DNA of 7,034 nucleotides from positions 1-7,034 of the forward strand of contig JAKLHG010000202.1 of NCBI GenBank assembly GCA_022710255.1, in the 5' to 3' direction. The stretch comes from Candidatus Hydrogenedentota bacterium (GTDB lineage: Bacteria > Hydrogenedentota > Hydrogenedentia > Hydrogenedentales > CAITNO01). Of this stretch, positions 1 through 6,130 are shown piece by piece; the first letter of the stretch is position 1; the number at the start of each line of letters is the position of its first letter. A model generated the notes under the pieces. It saw only the letters and a list, made by a program, of their open reading frames with translations, had not been told where the DNA came from and did no database searches. The position numbers and the translations under genes were made by a program.

Positions 1-143
1 CTCAATATACGCTGGAAGAATCTTCCTGCAGCGTCTACCCCGTCGATTTGATGAGTAACGCCGGCAGTGTTTCAGTAGAATTACGCTTGACCAAGGAAGA
101 GGGTGGGTGGCTTGTCTCGGGGATGGAGGTCGATGGGCTGTAA
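1..143 (+). CDS. C-terminal end of an unrecognised protein (partial)
   Basis: An open frame enters from the left edge (first full codon at 3) and ends with TAA at 141-143, giving 46 visible residues that start QYTLEESSCS and end GMEVDGL. The stretch VELRLTKEEGGWLVSGMEVDG alternates hydrophobic and charged residues around a GGW turn. This is the look of the last two beta strands of NTF2-like or SnoaL-like domains, which often end in a 'kedGgWkv.g' pattern. That resemblance is a pattern impression only; the fragment is too short to name. The start and most of the protein lie outside the window. The next gene begins 365 bases downstream, so it is probably not in the same operon. Confidence that this is a real coding end is moderate, resting on the protein-like composition and the open frame. 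Confidence 0.55.
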   Translation, partial: QYTLEESSCSVYPVDLMSNAGSVSVELRLTKEEGGWLVSGMEVDGL

Positions 144-498
144 AAGTTCCTGCCTGTCGGCTTTAAATCGGCCGCCCTGCATTCCCGCGCGAACCCCGCG
201 CACCCTCAGCAGTTAGTGGAGGTGTTTATTATTCGGTGTTTAATTGGATTAAAGCCGGACGCAGTAGAATGGTTACATGAGGCCTGGTCAAATAATTGAT
301 ACCACGCACAAGAACAGAGATCAAGATGCGACAGAGGTGAAGATATCGGCCTAAGAGGCGGTTTTGCATCCATGAACAAACGATGCCTATCATCGCGGTT
401 TAACCAGCCGTTTGCAGCCAGGCAGAGGCTATGCCCGCATCAGGAATGAAAACCCTGAGTGGTAAAGTTGCAGTGCTTCGGCAAAAAACAAGATAAAT
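144..498. other. Long intergenic region without a convincing gene
   Basis: This stretch of about 355 bases holds no open frame with both a ribosome binding site and protein-like composition, and no tRNA-like or rRNA-like sequence was recognised. The only short frame noted (372-449, 25 codons) lacks a Shine-Dalgarno. The part around 225-300 is AT-richer than the flanking genes, as expected of a promoter region. A weak sigma70-like pair is TTGATA at 296-301 with GATCAA at 319-324, 17 bases apart; the -10 matches only 3 of 6 positions. An imperfect inverted repeat pairs 158-169 with 247-257 across a 77-base loop. The region should contain the promoter of the dipeptidase/tlyA unit, but no site can be fixed by eye. 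Confidence 0.5.
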
Positions 499-503
499 AG
501 AGG
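499..503 (+). promoter_or_regulatory. Ribosome binding site of the M20 peptidase gene
   Basis: AGAGG lies five bases before ATG at 509. It overlaps the alternative in-frame GTG at 503, which has no Shine-Dalgarno of its own upstream (the preceding bases are A-rich, ending in GATAAAT). This decides the start in favour of 509. Confidence 0.6.
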
Positions 504-508
504 TGCCT

Positions 509-1885
509 ATGGACGTAAATGTTGCGATAACGCAAATGAAGGAACAGCGGGAGTCTTATATCAAACGATTCAGCGAAGCGCTGGCCATACCCAGTGTTTC
601 AGCGCTGCAACAACACAAACCGGACATGCATCGCATGGCCCGTTGGCTGGCAAAACAAATGGAGGTAATGGGGCTTGAGCATGTGGAATTGATGCCGACC
701 CCGAAAAATCCCATCGTTTACGGGGATTGGCTGCACGCTCCGGGCTCTCCTACGGTTCTGGTATATGGACATTATGACGTTCAGCCGGTGGACCCGCTTT
801 CAGAATGGATATCCCCCCCGTTTGAACCCGCTATACGCGGCGATTACATTTACGCACGGGGCGCCTCGGATATGAAGGGCCAGATATTCTCTCAGTTGAT
901 GGCCGTAGAAGCCCTGCTTAAAACCGGGGGAAGCCTGCCCGTCAACCTCAAGTATCTCATCGAAGGTGATGAAGAAGTAGGCTCGCTGCCGCTCCAGGAA
1001 TTTATTCGCCGGCACAGGGAAAAACTGCGTTGCGATGCGGTATTAAATTGTGATTCCATCATACATGCGGCAAATATGCCTTCCCTGGTGTACGCCCTTC
1101 GTGGACTTGCCTATTTTGAACTGGAAATCTGCGGGACTCCGCGGGATCTTCACAGCGGCTCTTTTGGCGGAATACTCCGCAATCCCATAGATGTCCTATG
1201 CGCCGTTCTTGCGGGCATGCATGATAAGAAAGGCCGCGTGACACTGCCGGGCTTTTATGACAAAGTCCGGTCACTTTCAGATGAGGAGCGGGCCGTACTC
1301 ATGGAAGGACCTTATAACGATGAATATTACCTCAAGCTCTCCGCATCCCGTGGCCTTTATGGCGAGGAAGGCTATTCTTCTGTGGAACGCCTGGCGGTGC
1401 GTCCCTGCCTGGATGTAAACGGTATCTGGGGCGGCTACGAAGGCAAGGGGGCCAAGACGGTTCTGCCGGCCAAGGCAGGCGCCAAATTCTCCATGCGATT
1501 GGTTCCCGACCAGGAGTTGAATGCTTTGGAATCACAGGTGCGCGCTTATCTTGAACAGGCGGTGCCCCGGGAATGTCGATGGAAACTTACCCTCCACTCG
1601 TTGGGACCGGGCGCCGTTATGGAGAGGAATTCACGGTATATCCAAGCGGCAGTGGAAGCGCAGGAAACCGTTTTCGGAAGAAAGTCGTTTTTCCGGCGGG
1701 AAGGCGCCAGTGTGCCGGTTGTCGGCATGATGCAGGAAGAACTGGGCGTGGATTCGGTCATGTTGGGATTTGGCCTGCCCGACGACGGGATACACGGCCC
1801 CAATGAAAAACAGTCGCTGTCTCTTCTTTTTAAAGGAATGGAAACATACTTGAGATACATGGACATTTTGGGGTCCAATGTATGA
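509..1885 (+). CDS. M20-family metallodipeptidase
   Basis: This is a 458-residue cytoplasmic zinc peptidase of the M20 (ArgE/DapE/ACY1/CNDP) family, closest in pattern to non-specific dipeptidases that split short peptides for amino-acid recycling. Visible motifs in order: GHYDVQPVDP with metal ligand H88 and D90; ARGASDMKG with bridging D121; EGDEEVGS with general base E155 and ligand E156; NCDS with ligand D182; TPRDLHSGSFGG with H215 of the dimerisation lid; and GIHGPNE near the end with ligand H429. All expected metal and catalytic residues are present, so an active enzyme is likely. Length fits the family (about 450-480). There is no signal peptide. The start at ATG 509 is chosen over GTG 503 because AGAGG sits at correct spacing before 509. 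It probably forms an operon with tlyA 14 bases downstream. The exact peptide substrate cannot be read from the sequence. Confidence 0.93.
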   Translation: MDVNVAITQMKEQRESYIKRFSEALAIPSVSALQQHKPDMHRMARWLAKQMEVMGLEHVELMPTPKNPIVYGDWLHAPGSPTVLVYGHYDVQPVDPLSEWISPPFEPAIRGDYIYARGASDMKGQIFSQLMAVEALLKTGGSLPVNLKYLIEGDEEVGSLPLQEFIRRHREKLRCDAVLNCDSIIHAANMPSLVYALRGLAYFELEICGTPRDLHSGSFGGILRNPIDVLCAVLAGMHDKKGRVTLPGFYDKVRSLSDEERAVLMEGPYNDEYYLKLSASRGLYGEEGYSSVERLAVRPCLDVNGIWGGYEGKGAKTVLPAKAGAKFSMRLVPDQELNALESQVRAYLEQAVPRECRWKLTLHSLGPGAVMERNSRYIQAAVEAQETVFGRKSFFRREGASVPVVGMMQEELGVDSVMLGFGLPDDGIHGPNEKQSLSLLFKGMETYLRYMDILGSNV

Positions 1886-1899
1886 TATGTGAATGAGCC

Positions 1900-2655
1900 A
1901 TGGAGAAAGAACGCCTTGATAGCATTGTTGCCGGGCGTTTTGGCGTGTCGCGCAGCAAGGCCCGGGGCCTGATTTATATGGGCCGCATCCAGGACGCTTC
2001 CGGCGCCCCATTGAACAAGCCCGGCGCCCGTCTGGACCCGGAGACTCCGTTGCGCCTGGTTGAAGGCCCCCGTTTTGTCAGCCGCGGCGGGGAAAAACTG
2101 AACCATGCCTTCGAGTCCTTTCCGGTTTCGGTCGCCGGGAAAACGGTGATCGACGTGGGCGCATCCACAGGCGGTTTTACCGATTGTCTTCTGCAGCGGG
2201 GAGCCCGGCGGGTTTATGCCGTGGATGTCGGCTATGGTCAACTCGCCTGGGAACTGCGCCAGGACGCGCGCGTTGTTGTCCTGGATCGGTGTAATATACG
2301 TACCCTTACCCCGGACAAACTGGAAACGCCTCCCGAGTTCTTCACGGCGGACTGCTCGTTTATCTCCCTTAAACTGGTGCTTCCGGCCCTGATACCCCTG
2401 CTGGGAACGGCTCCGGAAGGCATCGTGCTAATCAAGCCCCAGTTCGAGGCGGGAAAGGAAAGGGTACGGCGCGGAGGCGTGGTCAAAGACGCGGCGGTAC
2501 ACGAGGAGATCATCCAGAACCTTGCGGAACATGCGCGCGAATTGGGGTTTCATAACATTTCAGTCACGCCCTCCCCCCTTCTGGGCCCGGCGGGGAACCG
2601 GGAATTTCTGGCCTGGCTGCATGCATTCAAAAAGGCGCCTGCTGAAACGGCATAG
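1900..2655 (+). CDS. tlyA: TlyA-family 16S/23S rRNA 2'-O-methyltransferase
   Basis: This is a 251-residue SAM-dependent methyltransferase with an N-terminal S4 RNA-binding domain (about 1-58, including VSRSKARGLIYMGRI) and a C-terminal FtsJ-like Rossmann domain. Characterised relatives methylate cytidine ribose in 16S and/or 23S rRNA and influence capreomycin sensitivity; the older label 'hemolysin A' is misleading. Visible motifs: RGGEKL (K66), SAM loop DVGASTGGFTDCLL (85-98), AVDVGYGQL (107-115), DCSFISL (D151), LIKPQFE (K179) and GNREFLAWL (E235). The K66-D151-K179-E235 set matches the K-D-K-E tetrad recalled for Mycobacterium TlyA, with a constant offset of three residues. An in-frame TGA at 1894-1896 makes ATG 1900 the first possible start. 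Its Shine-Dalgarno is poor, so translation may be coupled to the upstream peptidase gene. It is slightly shorter than mycobacterial TlyA (268). Whether it acts on one or both rRNAs cannot be told. Confidence 0.95.
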   Translation: MEKERLDSIVAGRFGVSRSKARGLIYMGRIQDASGAPLNKPGARLDPETPLRLVEGPRFVSRGGEKLNHAFESFPVSVAGKTVIDVGASTGGFTDCLLQRGARRVYAVDVGYGQLAWELRQDARVVVLDRCNIRTLTPDKLETPPEFFTADCSFISLKLVLPALIPLLGTAPEGIVLIKPQFEAGKERVRRGGVVKDAAVHEEIIQNLAEHARELGFHNISVTPSPLLGPAGNREFLAWLHAFKKAPAETA

Positions 2656-2668
2656 GGACATGCCCCCG

Positions 2669-3157
2669 CTACAGGAACTCATCCTCCAGAATATGCGCGA
2701 TAAACCGTTCCAGCGAAATCTGGTAATACCGGCTCTCCGGGGTAATGATAACGCCCGTCTTAATGTCCTCCTTGCGTTCCAACTCGTCAAGAGACGCATT
2801 CACCAGCCCATCCAGCGTGTTCGGGACGTGTGAAAGTTCCAGTTGCTCCATGGAACATTCTACCGGCTTTTCGGGAAATCCCAGGAAACCGAAAATACGC
2901 CCCGCAAGGGCGACATCCACGCCGTCCTCGCCAAAAATCTCCCCATACTTGGATTGATAGTGTTTGGGCTTGATGACGAATTGGGGGGAAACCTGTATTT
3001 TCCCCCTTACCCGCATGGAACCTGCCTGTTGGTCAAGTGCATTGCCCACACAAATATACGGCAACTCATGGTATCCCTTGATGATACCGTGTGTTGGACG
3101 GCGCACAATGATTGTTCTGTCGAAAATATCCTTCATTTCACGCCGACTTAATTCCAT
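2669..3157 (-). CDS. Unrecognised 162-residue soluble protein
   Basis: I do not recognise this family. The protein has no signal peptide, no membrane segment and no obvious cofactor or zinc motif (cysteines only near residues 36 and 100). It contains HGIIKGYHELPYICVG near the N-terminus, a mixed beta-rich middle (IQVSPQFVIKP), a Gly/Phe segment (GRIFGFLGFP) and an acidic C-terminal end (FIAHILEDEFL). That pattern suggests a folded cytoplasmic domain. Coding is supported by the full-length open frame, protein-like composition and a good GGAG (3168-3165) seven bases before ATG 3157. A second Met at residue 8 (ATG 3136) lacks such a site. The gene is transcribed alone: it converges on tlyA, with 13 bases between stop codons, and is preceded by a 231-base intergenic region with a perfect TATAAT. 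No function is proposed. Confidence 0.8.
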   Translation of the reverse strand: MELSRREMKDIFDRTIIVRRPTHGIIKGYHELPYICVGNALDQQAGSMRVRGKIQVSPQFVIKPKHYQSKYGEIFGEDGVDVALAGRIFGFLGFPEKPVECSMEQLELSHVPNTLDGLVNASLDELERKEDIKTGVIITPESRYYQISLERFIAHILEDEFL

Positions 3158-3183
3158 CTACCTTCTCCATCCGGGGACTTGAT

Positions 3184-3200
3184 TGTGACGGACGCTCACA
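3184..3200. promoter_or_regulatory. TGTGA-N7-TCACA dyad upstream of the unknown gene
   Basis: A perfect five-base inverted repeat with a seven-base spacer lies 27-43 bases before the start codon at 3157. It resembles a CRP/FNR-type half-site pair, but the classical CRP spacer is six bases, so assignment to that family is doubtful. It would fall inside the transcribed leader if the TATAAT at 3278-3273 is the promoter. It could be an operator or a weak hairpin. Confidence 0.25.
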
Positions 3201-3272
3201 GAGAGGACTTTCCGCTCAAAATGCAACGCCAACATTCCACTGGGGAAATGCACACCTCAATTGTTTGTAAGA

Positions 3273-3301
3273 ATTATACCGTACCCGCCAACCCTAATTG
3301 A
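3273..3301 (-). promoter_or_regulatory. Candidate sigma70-like promoter for the unknown gene
   Basis: On the minus strand a perfect TATAAT occupies 3278-3273. About 18 bases upstream is TTCAAT (3302-3297 region), which matches only half of the TTGACA consensus. Transcription would begin near 3266, leaving a leader of roughly 110 bases before ATG 3157. The -10 is strong and the -35 weak. It is the only consensus -10 I see in this intergenic region on that strand. Confidence 0.35.
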
Positions 3302-3311
3302 ATTCCGTCCC

Positions 3312-3361
3312 TCCGGCATCCATGCCGGACACGCCAAAATCCGGCGCCCCACCCCACCGGA
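3312..3361. repeat. Chain of four alternating TCCGG/CCGGA arms
   Basis: TCCGG at 3312-3316, CCGGA at 3325-3329, TCCGG at 3340-3344 and CCGGA at 3357-3361 can pair in alternative ways. The strongest is a perfect eight-base inverted repeat, TCCGGCAT/ATGCCGGA (3312-3319 with 3322-3329), around a two-base centre. GCCGGA (3324-3329) can instead pair with TCCGGC (3340-3345). The element lies 28-77 bases beyond the stop of the phosphoesterase-fold gene on the minus strand. It could act as a transcript-end or 3'-stabilising structure. No T-run follows on either strand, so it is not a standard intrinsic terminator. Confidence 0.4.
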
Positions 3362-3388
3362 ATCCAAAGGCAACGGGCAATCCGAAAG

Positions 3389-4399
3389 TTACGGAAGCGA
3401 TTCAAAGCGCACCTCAGCAAAAATGGCAGGATGGTCGGATGCGGAACGCTGTTCGGGGCCGTACACGTTGTTATTCACCACCCAGTTAAGCACCTCTTTT
3501 TTCGCGGGACCGGCCAGAAAAATATGGTCGATGGTGTGTTCGAAAGCGGTAAACTCCGTACCATCCCCGGTACTTCCAAGGCGCTGTACGCGCCGGGCCG
3601 CAATGTCCGCACTGTTATGAAAAACGACATCTTCCCCGTCTCCTTTTCGCAGCACTTCGTATCGGTCCGTGGTGGGGTTGGTGTTGAAATCGCCAGTAAA
3701 AATCATCGGCATCTGTGCGGCATGAGGACCAAAGGTCTTAAAAATCAGGGGAGCGCTGTTCTCTTTGTTTAGCGGGTTGTTATCCAGATGGGAATTCAGA
3801 AACAAAAATGTGAACCCCGTGTCGCGGTCCCGCAGGCATACCCAAGTCAGGTATCGGGGGGCGCTCAATTTCAGCCAGCCGAAACCAAAGGGCAATTTAG
3901 GGTTTGGACTCAGCCAGAACTGCCCCGAATCCAACACTTCGTACCGGGACTTCCGATAAAACAAGGCCGAATCGGCGTAGGTCCAGGGGCCGAAACAAAA
4001 GGTGACGATGCCGTAAACGTCCCCCTCCGGCAGATACTCCTGTATGTCCTGCCAGCCGCCCAGTTCCTGGGAGCCGATGAGATCAGGGGCGTAGTGTTCT
4101 ACCAGGCCTCTCAGATGTTCAACACGGGTATCCCAAGGATCGTAGTCCTCTTTTACACAAACACGACATAGGACATTGTAGGTGAGGACGCGAATTACCC
4201 CGCTCGAACACGGGGATGCGCCGTGGCAGTTCTGTGACGGGGGGTACTGGCTATCGTCGAAATAGGGATTCCGCAAGGAACCGGTCAGCAGCGCCAGCGT
4301 GTATTGTATTCCCTGGAAATAGGTAAAACCGGTGAGCAGGAGCCCTGCAACAACGACGATGCCAACAATTTTTGCTGCGATCTTAAGTAATCGTTTCAT
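3389..4399 (-). CDS. Membrane-anchored endonuclease/exonuclease/phosphatase-fold protein
   Basis: This 336-residue protein has a basic N-terminus (MKRLLKIAAK) followed by a hydrophobic segment at about 10-28, which should anchor it in the inner membrane or act as an uncleaved export signal. The rest is a DNase I-like (EEP) hydrolase domain outside the cytoplasm. Motifs: LTYNVLC (N75), IGSQELGG (E112), LNSHLDN (H204), TGDFNTNP (D237, N239), IDHIFL (D291, H292) and SDHPAIF (D322, H323). The Mg-dependent catalytic set is therefore complete. Family substrates range from nucleic acids to phospholipids and inositol phosphates, so the substrate is unknown. Six cysteines (58, 64, 78, 81, 135, 188) could form disulfides outside the cell. 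The start at 4399 is chosen because AGGGA lies six bases upstream and it begins the membrane segment. The frame is open to 4492, but that extension overlaps the end of the upstream gene. It is likely co-transcribed with the sialidase-like gene, 44 bases away. Confidence 0.88.
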   Translation of the reverse strand: MKRLLKIAAKIVGIVVVAGLLLTGFTYFQGIQYTLALLTGSLRNPYFDDSQYPPSQNCHGASPCSSGVIRVLTYNVLCRVCVKEDYDPWDTRVEHLRGLVEHYAPDLIGSQELGGWQDIQEYLPEGDVYGIVTFCFGPWTYADSALFYRKSRYEVLDSGQFWLSPNPKLPFGFGWLKLSAPRYLTWVCLRDRDTGFTFLFLNSHLDNNPLNKENSAPLIFKTFGPHAAQMPMIFTGDFNTNPTTDRYEVLRKGDGEDVVFHNSADIAARRVQRLGSTGDGTEFTAFEHTIDHIFLAGPAKKEVLNWVVNNNVYGPEQRSASDHPAIFAEVRFESLP

Positions 4400-4405
4400 G
4401 TGCTT

Positions 4406-4410
4406 TCCCT
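4406..4410 (-). promoter_or_regulatory. Ribosome binding site deciding the phosphoesterase start
   Basis: AGGGA on the minus strand (4410-4406) lies six bases before ATG 4399. It selects this start over the in-frame ATG at 4492, which would overlap the upstream coding region by about 49 bases and put a non-hydrophobic, unrelated stretch before the membrane segment. Confidence 0.6.
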
Positions 4411-4443
4411 GGAAGTGGCTGGTACAGGACACAGCCCGATGCG

Positions 4444-6030
4444 TTATTCCATCAGAATCCATTCTATCCCGTTCGAAGTTGCCCGGAAACACTTGGCGCG
4501 TATACTCGAACCGGCGCCTTCCTCATAATAGACGATAAGGATGGACCCGTCGTTCAGCGTCACCATGGACGGATAGGCGCCGCCAACATGATCCACAAGG
4601 ATATTGTCGCTCCAGGTCTTGCATTCATCGGTGCTGTAATGAAGGCTGGTATCCGGCAGCCGGTGCGCCATAAGGATGATTCCTTCCGGTGAACGGTGCA
4701 GATAGGGACAGTGCCCCGGGAATCCCATGGGCTTGGAGATGCTCCACGTCCTGCCGCCATCGTTAGATAGGGACCAGCCCATCGTCTCGTCCCGTCCGCG
4801 CTGCGCGGCATACAACGATCCGTCCTTCAATTGGATGATATCGGTCTCCGCGTCCAAACGCATGCCGCCGTTATCAATATCAATAACATCGCTCCAACTG
4901 TCCCCTTGATTTTCCGAGATTGCTGCAGCCCCCCATCCTTTCCCGTCCTTTTCGGCGTACAGTCCCAGGATCAGCCTGCCGTCGGGAAGTTCGCGTATGG
5001 GTGAACTGCAGTAGTAGTCGTTGCATATCTGCCGAGGTTCCGACCACGTGGCCAAATTATCATCGGAATACACCATCCAGGTACCCAGCCCGATCCAGGG
5101 CGGGTTCTTGCCGTCCGCGTTTTGCAGCGTAAAATAATTGCAGAGAATGCGACCGCTCTTAAGTTGGACGATGGAAGGATCACGATCATCATCGGGGCCG
5201 TCATACACGGTTTGCGCGGGCGTCCAGGTGCGCCCTTCATCGCTCGACAGGCAGTAGGAAACACGCCCGCCCTTGGGCAGGCGTTCATTGGGCATGGCGA
5301 CGTGGCCATAGCCCGCGTAGAACACGCACATAAGGCGGCCATCCTGAAGCCGGCAGACATCCGGGAAGGCTTCATAGGCACCGGCTCCCGCATCGGTACA
5401 CACGTGAACAAACTGCCGCGGGGGAACGGTGAATGGTGTCGCGGCGGTTGTTGCCTCCCCGGAAATGACAATGTCTTTTACGTGTACAAGGCCTTGCCCC
5501 GCATAGAAACCGATACGGCCTGCGGCCAGAACCGGATCCTCCGCCTCATATAGTAGTTCGCCGTTCAGCAATACACGCAGCATATTTCCCCGGCACTGTA
5601 CTTCGCCCTGGTGCCAGGTGCCGGCGGGTTTATCGAGACCGCTCTTGCGCTTGATTTCAATCCAGTCATTGTCCGTATCCGATCGGCACAGAATGGCCTG
5701 GCCGCGGTCGTAGTGTACATAGTAGTAGTTGCGCCCGTTTTGCGCGCGCACGATAAAGCCGCAGGCCAGAACACCGGTTTCCATGGGTTCCACGAGAAAC
5801 GACGCTTTCAGGGAAACGTCGCCCCATTCAAAAGGCGTGTAGAACGCTTGTGGACTGGAATTCCTCCCGTCCAGCACGAGTTCACCGTTTTCGATGTGGG
5901 CATTGCCATCGGGCATAACCCAGTTCTTTTCGGAGGAAAGGTCGGCTGCAATTTCCCCTGCCTGCGCCTTTTCAGAAAAGGAAATAACAAACAGGGCCAA
6001 TAAACATACAAAAGCATAAACGTGTTTCAT
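4444..6030 (-). CDS. Secreted sialidase-superfamily protein with N-terminal lectin-like domain
   Basis: This is a 528-residue exported protein. Residues 1-24 form a Sec signal peptide (MKHVYAFVCLLALFV core, likely cleavage after AQA). Residues about 29-191 resemble a concanavalin A-like/DUF1080-type beta-sandwich (GELVLDGR, YYYVHYD, VLLNGELLYEAED, GRIGFYAGQG). Residues about 210-528 form a BNR propeller with five Asp boxes (S-x-D-x-G-x-T-W type) at 262-269, 322-329, 372-379, 422-429 and 466-473. Six 'P-x-x-x-L-x-D-G-x-L' strands (for example AFPDVCRLQDGRL, SPIRELPDGRL, AYPSMVTLNDGSI) suggest six blades. The usual sialidase FRIP motif is replaced by AFPD, so the first catalytic arginine is missing and true sialic-acid hydrolysis is doubtful. 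It may be another glycan-acting or binding propeller. The start at 6030 is fixed by GGGAG six bases upstream and by the signal peptide; the open frame reaches 6054. Confidence 0.88.
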   Translation of the reverse strand: MKHVYAFVCLLALFVISFSEKAQAGEIAADLSSEKNWVMPDGNAHIENGELVLDGRNSSPQAFYTPFEWGDVSLKASFLVEPMETGVLACGFIVRAQNGRNYYYVHYDRGQAILCRSDTDNDWIEIKRKSGLDKPAGTWHQGEVQCRGNMLRVLLNGELLYEAEDPVLAAGRIGFYAGQGLVHVKDIVISGEATTAATPFTVPPRQFVHVCTDAGAGAYEAFPDVCRLQDGRLMCVFYAGYGHVAMPNERLPKGGRVSYCLSSDEGRTWTPAQTVYDGPDDDRDPSIVQLKSGRILCNYFTLQNADGKNPPWIGLGTWMVYSDDNLATWSEPRQICNDYYCSSPIRELPDGRLILGLYAEKDGKGWGAAAISENQGDSWSDVIDIDNGGMRLDAETDIIQLKDGSLYAAQRGRDETMGWSLSNDGGRTWSISKPMGFPGHCPYLHRSPEGIILMAHRLPDTSLHYSTDECKTWSDNILVDHVGGAYPSMVTLNDGSILIVYYEEGAGSSIRAKCFRATSNGIEWILME

Positions 6031-6036
6031 AAGCGT

Positions 6037-6041
6037 CTCCC
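6037..6041 (-). promoter_or_regulatory. Ribosome binding site of the sialidase-like gene
   Basis: GGGAG on the minus strand (6041-6037), six bases before ATG 6030, fixes this start. The alternative ATG 6054 would place eight mostly non-basic residues ahead of the Lys of the signal peptide and has no comparable site. Confidence 0.65.
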
Positions 6042-6062
6042 ATAACGATTCCAAGGCTTGTT

Positions 6063-6076
6063 GGATAGCGCTTGCT
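6063..6076. promoter_or_regulatory. LacI-family operator-like site upstream of the sialidase-like gene
   Basis: Read on the minus strand, the sequence AGCAAGCGCTATCC has the palindromic core AGCGCT. It matches 8 of the 10 fixed positions of the TGNAANCGNTNNCA pattern used by LacI/GalR-type regulators such as CcpA. It lies 33-46 bases before ATG 6030, between a TTGACT -35-like hexamer (6107-6102) and the ribosome binding site, where repressor binding would block transcription. No regulator gene is in the window. The match is by eye. Confidence 0.3.
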
Positions 6077-6101
6077 AAATTTGGCGATCCTGGTGAGTGA
6101 A

Positions 6102-6107
6102 AGTCAA
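6102..6107 (-). promoter_or_regulatory. Candidate -35 hexamer for the sialidase-like/phosphoesterase unit
   Basis: TTGACT (5 of 6 to consensus) on the minus strand, in the 100-base gap between hflC and the sialidase-like gene. The expected -10 position holds only an AT-rich CAAATTTAG stretch (about 6083-6075) and no clear TATAAT, so this is weak. Confidence 0.2.
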
Positions 6108-6130
6108 GGCTGTTTTAATTACCTACCGAT

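Noticed and set aside
158..257. Imperfect inverted repeat CGGCTTTAAATC / GATTAAAGCCG
   Set aside because: The arms are 77 bases apart, one base is bulged, and neither a terminator T-run nor a conserved context supports a function.
372..449. A 25-codon frame (ATG to TGA) in the left intergenic region
   Set aside because: There is no Shine-Dalgarno at usable spacing, and the sequence looks random (many Arg, Gln and Cys).
1546..2241. A 231-codon open frame on the minus strand across the dipeptidase end and tlyA
   Set aside because: It is antisense to two well-supported genes, its translation is low-complexity-like with no domain pattern, and open antisense frames are common opposite GC-rich genes.
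2656..2668. Possible shared terminator between the convergent tlyA and unknown genes
   Set aside because: Only 13 bases separate the stops, and no hairpin with a T-run is visible there on either strand.
3346..3360. G-rich stretch on the minus strand (two runs of four G) as a possible G-quadruplex
   Set aside because: There are only two long G-runs, too few for a stable three-tier quadruplex; the paired-arm structure explains the region better.
4400..4492. Longer N-terminus for the phosphoesterase, starting at 4492
   Set aside because: It would overlap the upstream gene by about 49 bases, adds 31 residues with no family resemblance, and ignores the good ribosome binding site before 4399.
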